From the NCBI GenBank assembly GCA_003024985.2, contig PXIH01S0019138.1: 12,203 bases of DNA; one strand, written 5' to 3'. Of the stretch, positions 1 through 7,500 are shown piece by piece; positions within the stretch are counted from its first letter, which is position 1, and each line of letters starts with the position of its first letter. The translations under genes were made by a program, and so were the position numbers. Under the pieces are notes generated by a model. The model was given only the letters and a program-made list of their open reading frames with translations, was not told the DNA's origin and ran no database searches. The stretch comes from Euperipatoides rowelli (taxonomy: Eukaryota; Onychophora; Udeonychophora; Euonychophora; Peripatopsidae).

Positions 1-1593
1 TACAATACTAATTTAAAACTCTAAATAAATAATAAAATAAATTAAAGCTTACCATGTTCGCCATAACTGGTTATAAAAATACGTATTTACGCATGCTCGG
101 AAAACCTTACGTCATGACAAATACCAGAAAAATAAAAAAGACAATTGATAATATTGTTCAAACCAACGAGCTAGAGAATATGGTTCAAACCAAAGCAAAA
201 CTTGCGCATGAGTAACAGCAATATCCGGGGGGCACGTAAAGTAAAGTCTTCCCATTTTTTTTAATTTTAGAATTGTCACACACCGGCATACTTTTTTTTT
301 CTTTGAAGTAAAAATTTTAAATACTAAAAGTATTTAATCCAGTGTCTAAATTTAACTAGCATGTAGAAGCAAATATGGAAAATAATTAAAAAGGAACGTC
401 ATATAGAATTCTAGGCAATAAACAACAATCTTAAAGATATGAGTAATAATGACCCTTGCTGCTACCCCAGTTTGTTTACGCTGGATGATATCACTAAATA
501 AAACAATCTCGGACTAAGACAATTTGATTTATTAATTTTATATTTAAATAACTTTTTTTTTTTTTTTAACAAGTGGAATTATTAGTTTTAGTCATTATCT
601 TTCAAAAAAAAATGTTTAAATCTATTGTATGTTATTTTTAATGCATGTGTATTGGTACAATGGGATAAGTTTTTTTTAGTTGGCTGATTAACCTGTGTAA
701 ATTGCTTTTTTTTTATTTTTTTTTATTGTTCAGTCCCTGGATGTAAATAAAGAAATGTCACATAAAAGGAGTGATGAAAAGTCTGTACCAAAAGAGGTAT
801 TCTGATATTTTATATGAGTGGAATGCATAGCTGGGCTCTGAAAACAATCCTTCTATACTATCTTGAAGTTTTATTTTGGTAGAGGGTTATTCATGCAAAA
901 TCAACCAAATTAATTAATCTAACACTGAATAATCTCTAATTTCGATGACATTTTGAACAAACTTTCTTAATACACTTGCTTAATCATACAAAATTTCAGT
1001 TTTCATTATTTGATTTTGGCATTGAGAAACCTTGATGATTGAGTAAAGGGATATTATAGTTTGAATAAGGTTATAAATCATATTTGAAAATTATTCTGTT
1101 TAGAGCAAAGTTTTATTTCTATAGTTGATTCTACTGTGACTACTATCTTGCTTTCTGAGATTACCAAGAATTTTATTTGCTTTCAATTTTTTTTATTGTT
1201 AAGTTACATAAACAGCAAATTTCTTGCCTGATAGATCACCAATACTTGAATGCTACATGTGACCTTATCAAACAAATTTGGTGAGAGTGAGTTTATCTAT
1301 GAAAAAGATAATTTAGAGTTAGGATTGCCAAAAGTGGAAAGTATAAGAAGAGAACTCCCGCCCCCCGCTCCCCCACACAAAAAAAAAAAGGTAACAAAAA
1401 GACATGCACATGGGCATCTTGATCTTTTTTTTTTTTGGTTGTGTAGTAACAAAAAGAGCAAAAAATTGTTTTGTCAATATTTTGATAAACCTTTTTTTTT
1501 ATATATTGACATTTTATTTTGTGAAAAAAGAACATTTTTGTTTAACCACCATTCTGAAAGCAAAGCTTAACTTGGGTCAGTCCCTTGAAAATT

Positions 1594-1779
1594 GAGTTGC
1601 CAAAGATAATTATTGACAAAAGAGAACATTGCGGGTTAAAAAGACGACATTGCAGAAAAAAAGAGGTCGTTGCGGAAAAAAGAGGAAAATAAAGATCAGA
1701 ATAAAAAAGAGTGAGCAAAAAGATCGGGAAAAAAAAAAAGAGAACGTGTTCTTTTTAAAAGACACATTCTGGCAACCCT
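1594..1779. mobile_element. Possible small non-autonomous DNA element with internal short repeats
   Basis: The ends carry imperfect inverted repeats: GAGTTGCCA at 1594-1602 and TGGCAACCC at 1770-1778 (reverse complement GGGTTGCCA), 8 of 9 matching. Inside, a purine-rich array has about three copies of a 20-21 bp unit with the core AAGA..ACATTGCGG near 1618-1675, then decays into A/G-rich sequence. There is no coding capacity. TIRs this short can arise by chance and no target duplication longer than ATT/ATT is visible, so this is a tentative call. Confidence 0.3.
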
Positions 1780-2520
1780 ATTTAAAGTACAAGATTAACA
1801 ATAGTTACAGACACTTAGCAAGTATGATGGTTAATTTACTCCATGTACGTAAGAGTTAAATTCAGTAATCAGTCATTTCTTTTCCACCACCAATCACACA
1901 AATGGGGAAGATTCACTAACCTCCATATTGAATAAAGTTATTAATTTTAGCTTGATAAACTTAGCTTTCTTATGATTGACTAAAAGCTCTGTGAGTTTAT
2001 CATTCCATGTCATGGCTTGATATTCCAGGCACCTATTAAGTCACAAATACAGTAGTCATGTTGGATACTGCCTTGTCTTGACTGTTTTTTTTGTTGTGTG
2101 TAAATTGAAAATAGATTAGAAAATTATGTAATCAATTATAAAAAATAGGCTACAATAAAAAAAATTCATTAAATTAATATTTATTTATTAAAAAAAAAAA
2201 ACAAATTAAATTCAATATACAGTAGCGTCTAGTCTATTAAATTGATTTTCATTGAAGTTGCTGAATAATTAATTTGTGAAGTGTTTTATTAAAAGTAATT
2301 ATAATGGTCAAAAATTTATTTATTTCCTAAAACAAAATGTTTGTTATTATTAAGTTAGAGCATTAAAAGCCGGAGGTAATCTTATTGAATATTTCAACTA
2401 TAAATATCCGACTAAATGGCTTCAAAGTTTAAAAAAAAAAAAAAAATTTTGTTGGAGGAGCATGCCATTGGTGATTAGGGAATTCTGTCTCATATCCCTT
2501 GATTATTGTTGTTATTACGG

Positions 2521-2540
2521 TATTAATAATAATAATAATT
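2521..2540. repeat. AAT/ATT microsatellite
   Basis: About five tandem trinucleotide units of the form (AAT)n are visible. This is a simple sequence repeat with no further signal. Confidence 0.85.
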
Positions 2541-2801
2541 TCAAGCCTAATTGCACAGTCTATAATAATATTAATTATCTCAAATAATTTTGATTTAAGC
2601 TTGTATCGCTAGACAACGTTAATTGATACTAAAATATTTACTTGGTTACTATTATTATTTTATAGTAGGCCTATAAATGAATATTGACTAGAGTAACAAG
2701 AAGGCTTATAAATTACAGAAACAAAATTTTGAAGTGATTAGTTACGGTATATATTTTTTTAAACTTTGTTGTAAATTTCTTGAAATGTTCCAGGTGATAC
2801 A

Positions 2802-2956
2802 ATTCTGCATTGATATATATTCATTGGAGATTGAAATTTGCCCTATAGAAATGAATTGTACAATCAGCCTCTCATTATATATACACATTAAAATTTCATC
2901 AAAGTTGAGGATTTGGTTGATATTGCATAGAATGACACTATACATGGACACAATCC
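2802..2956 (+). repeat. 155-bp exact direct repeat, copy 1, ending at an N
   Basis: These 155 bases begin attctgcattgatatatatt and end immediately before the N at 2957. They are identical to 4164-4318, which begin immediately after the N at 4163. Because the match runs exactly from one N to the other, it is best read as an unmerged contig overlap and not a biological duplication. Open frames across this stretch are not genes. Confidence 0.97.
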
Positions 2957-3233
2957 NCAACCAAAATTCAACTCAAACTTTATTATACTATATCCTTGAT
3001 ATTTTATTTTTAAATCAGGGCTAGGAGATGCTCTCATAGTTATAATTATTTTTCAAAATTCAGTTTTTCATTTAAAATGTCTTTCTCAGTCCAATGCACA
3101 AAATTAATTCCATTCAAACAAAAGCAAAGTCACTAGTTCATAACGTTTTTCCGAGCGTTTACTCGTGGTTCACACATTGTATTTTGAAAATGTTCTCAGT
3201 ATAAAAATCGGGCAGGATTCGAGGAAGTTTGGT

Positions 3234-3400
3234 GCTGGCACCTCAGGTCTAGGGTGGCTCCAAGTCCTAACCCTAAACCAGCTTCACGGCTGGGAACTTC
3301 TAACGGAGGAGCTAAGAAGCTGGTACCTCATATCCAGGGTGGCCTCAAATCCTAGCCCTGGATATGCTTCAACGGCTACAAGCTGGCGAGGTCTTAATCC
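3234..3400 (+). repeat. 85-bp tandem repeat, two units, each with a stem-loop
   Basis: Unit 1 starts at 3234 (gctggcacctcagg) and unit 2 at 3319 (gctggtacctcata). They are clearly related, with substitutions. Each contains an inverted repeat with 11-nt arms and a 16-nt loop: 3244-3254 with 3271-3281 (9 of 11 paired), and 3329-3339 with 3356-3366 (11 of 11 paired). A degenerate third start (agctggcgagg) is visible near 3380. The unit is unidentified; it may be part of a dispersed repeat family. Confidence 0.82.
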
Positions 3401-3451
3401 ATTTGTAAAAAAAAATTAAGTTTGCAAATCAAGTGTTTCCTTTTCTTGCAC

Positions 3452-3469
3452 GTCGGGCGCCACTATAAC
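3452..3469 (-). other. Possible tRNA-Lys-type primer-binding site of an LTR retroelement
   Basis: Read on the minus strand, 3469 downward gives TGGCGCCCGACGTGC. This resembles the complement of a tRNA-Lys(CUU) 3' end as I recall it (TGGCGCCCAACGTGGGG), with one mismatch in the first 14 bases. Sequence above 3469 would then be the end of a long terminal repeat, but no clear TG...CA boundaries, polypurine tract or reverse transcriptase were seen. The support is motif-level only. Confidence 0.22.
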
Positions 3470-3667
3470 GAACACAAATATTTTCATTAATTTTGATTGC
3501 TGGTTTTTGCTGATAAAATAACTCTCCCTTTAATAATGGTAGAATAAAATATTTACATCAGTGAATACACCGGTCCCCCATTTTCCGGTATACTGCATAC
3601 AAGAAAGAAATAAACTAAACAAAAGTATTTATAAATTCCATGGAAGGTTTTGCATACCGTATGGAAG

Positions 3668-3708
3668 ATGACTTTCGCCAGTACATTTAATCAGGTGGCG
3701 GAAGTCAT
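3668..3708. repeat. Inverted repeat, 13-nt arms
   Basis: The left arm atgactttcgcca (3668-3680) pairs with tggcggaagtcat (3696-3708) at 12 of 13 positions; the odd pair is T opposite G. The loop is 15 nt. The stem is more GC-rich than the surroundings. No function is assigned. Confidence 0.8.
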
Positions 3709-3912
3709 TCCCCAGGCAAGAACAAAATATTGAGTTAAGGAGAAGCCTTTATAGGCAACTCATCCCCCCCCCCTTACAATCTTCTCATACAAAATGCATA
3801 ATGACAATTAACATTGTCTCATGCATTCCAGAAATGATAAATTTGTGACGCATTTACCAGGCCTAGTAAACACGTCGCAAATGAAAACAGACGAACTGGC
3901 AGTGATTGGAAA

Positions 3913-4085
3913 AGTTCATTTTTTTTAAAATGAACTTAGAACTTGAACTTGTTCTTTTTTAAGAACAAGTTCAAGTTCTAAGTTCATCTCTAAAAAAAGA
4001 ACTTGCTCAAGTTCAAGTTAATTTTTCAAAACAAGAACTAGTTCAAGTTCATTTTAAAATGAATCCGTTCTTTACCAAGTTCTTT
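3913..4085. repeat. AAGTTC/GAACTT repeat array with a perfect 27-bp hairpin
   Basis: The hexamer AAGTTC and its complement recur throughout this stretch in both orientations. At 3930-3956 and 3961-3987 the two arms are perfect reverse complements over 27 nt with a loop of four T. Further, weaker pairings exist (for example aagttcattttaaaatgaa near 4045). This looks like an expanded and inverted simple repeat; the near-perfect arms imply recent origin or ongoing correction. Confidence 0.92.
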
Positions 4086-4163
4086 TTTACATAGTGATTT
4101 AATTTTACAATTTTACTAGAAGGAAATAGAATCGTTTTGTTAAGCCTCTTTTGACTTTCTGTN

Positions 4164-4318
4164 ATTCTGCATTGATATATATTCATTGGAGATTGAAATT
4201 TGCCCTATAGAAATGAATTGTACAATCAGCCTCTCATTATATATACACATTAAAATTTCATCAAAGTTGAGGATTTGGTTGATATTGCATAGAATGACAC
4301 TATACATGGACACAATCC
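4164..4318 (+). repeat. 155-bp exact direct repeat, copy 2, starting after an N
   Basis: This copy is identical to 2802-2956 over all 155 bases by direct comparison. It leads straight into the intron upstream of UCKL1 exon A, so this contig is the one that carries the gene. Collapsing the two copies would shorten the window by 1362 bases and bring 2801 next to 4164. Confidence 0.97.
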
Positions 4319-4373
4319 TAATAAATTGGTTGTAATTAATGACTTATAGTATGCTTTTTTTTTTTAACCATAG

Positions 4374-4544
4374 GTGTTAAATGAAAAAGAACATGACATN
4401 GCTGCCTTCAATGAATACAATTTTGATCATCCAGATGCATTCGATTTTGAACTTTTGATTGAAACTTTACGTAAATTGAAAGATGGGAAACGGGTAGAAG
4501 TTCCTATATATAACTTTTCTACACATAGCAGGGACAAACGTATG
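4374..4544 (+). CDS. UCKL1: UCKL1 exon A: nucleoside-binding segment
   Basis: This exon has 57 codons, phase 0 at both ends. It follows a T-rich tract ending in ccatag and is followed by the donor gtaatg. The translation starts VLNEKEHD, which continues the family motif DSFYK|VL, so the missing upstream exon should end in phase 0 after that motif. [11 protein letters not shown] at about codons 16-26 and [11 protein letters not shown] at about codons 43-53 are hallmark uridine kinase strings. In human UCK2 the equivalent Asp, Tyr, Phe and His residues contact the nucleoside. One base is ambiguous (N at 4400), making codon 9 ATN (Ile or Met). Spacing to NFDHPD equals that recalled for vertebrate UCKL1, so the N stands for a single real base and not a length-changing gap. 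Confidence 0.96.
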
Positions 4545-7500
4545 GTAATGTATAATTATTTCTTTTTTTTTTTAAAAAAAATAGCTCTTTAATAAATTAA
4601 ATCATGAGCAATCTATCTTATAGGGACAGTTTAAGAATTGCCACATGTTTCATTCACATCACGCCATGAATTAAAATATTGTAATTTGTTATTAATACTA
4701 TTTAACACTTTTTTACATCCCCAAAATTATTACGTACCAATAAATAAATTTTTTACCAATAAATATGGTACCTATTTTAATAATTATTTATTGTATTCAG
4801 TTTCTAATTGTTTTGAATTCAAGGTTATCTTTCTATACATTAAAAGTAACTAAACTAGCACTTAATACTTTTCCATATTCTGATCTTCTTAGCAACATAG
4901 TGATCTCATTTTAAAAAGTTATTTTTAGATCTGATAACTTGCCATTAAAGTTAGGCTATATAGTTCTAGACAACACCCTATAATTTCATTTACAAATTTT
5001 GGATGTGTGGAAAATATAAATGAAAATAAGTTATTTATATATTGTCATGATTCTAAGATAGGATACTGTAAGTATGGGCTTTGAGGACAAAATTTAATTA
5101 CACAAGGTATTCTATTTTGTTATTCTGATATATGTTTATAAGATGCCCCTAAATATTAGTACTTTTTACTAAACTGTATTTGCCTTATAGAACTGTCCTA
5201 GGCTATAGGATTTGTAATTTTTTTTTTTTTTTTAGAAATTAGATGGAAAAAAAAAAAAAATCTTGAAAAATACAATACTTACTTTATGGCCTAAAATACA
5301 ATCCACTGATATATAGTATATAGAGGTCCTGGAGACCTGGACATACACAATTAAAAAGGGTCCTTTTTTATTCAATAAATGAGATAAAAGGCTAAAGTTT
5401 TTAACAGGTAGTCTTTTCTTTGATTCAAAAGTTAGTGACTTTCTGCTACAAAGTAAGATTGCACTATAGTGTAATTAGAGACAAACAGTTGTTCTTTAAA
5501 TATAACTATTTGTTCTATAATTATGCTTTTGATATGCAGAAGTGGTTTGAAAATTTTTTTTTTTTAATTTCTTTGAAGCTAAACACCAGCTTTAATATAT
5601 AACCTACACTGTATAAAATAGGCCTATGTCTGTAACTTAGAAATGTAGAAATAATTTTACTTAAACAACCTTGAAGATTATTTAAATCTTAGAAAAAGAA
5701 ATAATTATCAGTTTAAAGTCCTTTCTGTAGTGTTTTTTTTTAAATCATCAATATTGTTATGTTTGTTATCTGTATAAAAAAAAAAATTGGTAATGGTTTA
5801 ATTACTGTAGCCTATAAGGCAAATAAAAAATTGTTACAAGCACAAGCTTGAAAACAGTAAAAAAAATGAATTTGCATTTTTTTTTTTTTTTAGTTTTTAG
5901 CTTGTGATTGTAACAATTTCTTATTTGCCTTATAAATTATCATCTCTAATCTACTTGGATGACAAACTTTTCAAGTGAAATAACACAATATTAATTTGAG
6001 ATTTCTCAAACATAGAGCTACACAAATAGAATAAATACATACATTCACACAATAAATTTAAAATAAAATTCTAAATAGAAAACAAATATGATTTTTATTT
6101 AATGCATAATAAACATATTCAAGATATTACAGTAATTACTTAGAAGGAAAAAAAAATAATGTAAATTAAAATGAAAATAAAATCTTAACCCCCCACCCCT
6201 TACATTCTATTTTTTCAATAGGCCTATTAGTTTACTTCTATAAATAACTTGAGTAATGAATTACCTTGGGTCGATTATAAAATATTTCTTGTTAGGGATG
6301 ATTTTATATAATCTATAAAATGGCATCCTAAATAATTGATTTTGATTGGTTTCCTATTTTCATAACTTCTTAGAAGAGATTTGATATACACAAAAACTAA
6401 AAAAAACCAGCAAGCATATAACAAAAGTTAGTATAGATACCACAACAAGGCCGTCTTTAGTCAAGTGGGGCACCCATGGCACTTTAGGATAGGGGGCACT
6501 CTAACAAATTATTTTCTAAACTACTTAAGGTTATCAACAGGAATAAACAACATTCTAGTTCTAATTTTTATTTTAATATTTGAAAAGTTGTGAACATATT
6601 TTGCAAAATGATGAATGATTTCTTCACAGTCTATTTCTTTGAGCACATCACTTTCAATGGACATCAGCGACAAACTGCTCAATCTTTCTTGAANTTTACC
6701 TCATCTAAGGTTCAGGACAGTGTATCCAAACAAGAGCGCCGTGTAAAAATTTTCATGTCACCATCTGACATTATTAGGCTGTGACATTTTTATGTGCTTT
6801 ATATCATCTAGATAAATATCAAGACACAGAGCCATACAAGTGTGTCGTTTAGAAAAAAAACTCCTTATATATAGCTTCTGTGAATAACGTTGAATCCTCA
6901 TAAACAGAATGAAAGAGGCCTGTATATATTCAATTATATATTTCATATATAAATGGTTATAGATTGAGTTCAAATTTTTTTTTTAATAATAATGATCATC
7001 AATTAGGAAGTGAAAAATAAAATTAACTATTATTTTTATCAACTAAAAAAAAAAAAAAAATTGAGTATAGCCTACCTTTTATAAAAGACACCAAAGTTCT
7101 GAGAGTAACATTATTTTAAACTTATTTATTTATTTATTTTCTAAACATAATAGGACAAAAAATATTATAGAAAAATGAAAGTAAATTTCTTCAACTTTAT
7201 TGTTTTGCTTTTATTTAACTTAAAAAACATTGAATTCAGTANATCACTTTCAATGGACATCAGCGACAAACTGCTCAATCTTTCTTGAAGTATTGTACTT
7301 CTCAGTTCATTTTTTTCTTTTCAATTTTGAGAAGGAACGTTCCCCACTGCAGTTTGTTACCATCATGCATAAAAAGATTCTCATTGTTATTTCTACAGGA
7401 AACGTGTCTTCCATTTTGTCCACTCTTATAAAATGATACAGTTCTGAAATACTAATAGTTTCTTCATTTTCACTAATATGGAGAATAACACGGCCGATCC

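Larger units (their letters stand above)
2958..4162. other. N-bracketed segment 1, rich in structured repeats
   Basis: This 1205-base segment lies between single Ns and between two copies of the same 155-bp sequence, so its placement is doubtful. It is richer in G/C and CpG than its surroundings in places (3200-3400, 3445-3475, 3565-3725). It contains an 85-bp tandem repeat, three kinds of inverted repeat, a poly-C run at about 3764-3773 and a possible retroelement primer-binding site. The open frame at 3165-3419 is an accident of the tandem repeat: the 85-bp period is not a multiple of three, so the two units are read in different frames. Confidence 0.8.
1..4373. other. Sequence upstream of the first UCKL1 exon; no confident gene
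   Basis: No coding exon could be supported here. The first detected UCKL1 exon begins in the middle of the kinase domain, so at least part of this stretch is probably intron. No P-loop-encoding exon (GG...SGKT) or DSFY motif was found by eye in it. The open frames at 1250-1570, 1404-1595 and 1629-1859 translate low-complexity A/T-rich DNA (Lys and Phe runs) and look like noise. The region contains T/A homopolymers, a C-rich patch near 1358-1374, a possible small transposon (about 1594-1779), an ATT microsatellite and the N-bracketed segment 2958-4162. Confidence 0.6.

Noticed and set aside
1250-1859. Three overlapping plus-strand open frames of 63-106 codons
   Set aside because: Their products are Lys/Phe/Ile-rich translations of A and T runs, with no domain motif, and they overlap in different frames across low-complexity DNA.
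2734-3024. 96-codon open frame
   Set aside because: It crosses the N at 2957, which is a contig junction, and has no recognisable motif.
3165-3419. 84-codon open frame with repeated Trp/Gly/Leu segments
   Set aside because: It is produced by the 85-bp tandem repeat; the unit length is not a multiple of three, so the protein is not itself repeated or conserved.
2802-4318. The 155-bp pair as terminal repeats of a retroelement
   Set aside because: LTRs would need TG...CA ends and would not stop exactly at both gap characters; an unmerged overlap explains it better.
4398-4400. Frameshift or gap at the N within exon A
   Set aside because: Counting the N as one base keeps the frame and the spacing to NFDHPD expected for UCKL1, so it is one ambiguous base (codon ATN).
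6590-6784. 64-codon plus-strand frame
   Set aside because: It is the antisense of the hAT transposase fragment and runs across an N into an unrelated segment.
7230-7436. 68-codon plus-strand frame
   Set aside because: It is the antisense shadow of the hAT transposase C-terminus on the minus strand, and it crosses the N at 7242.
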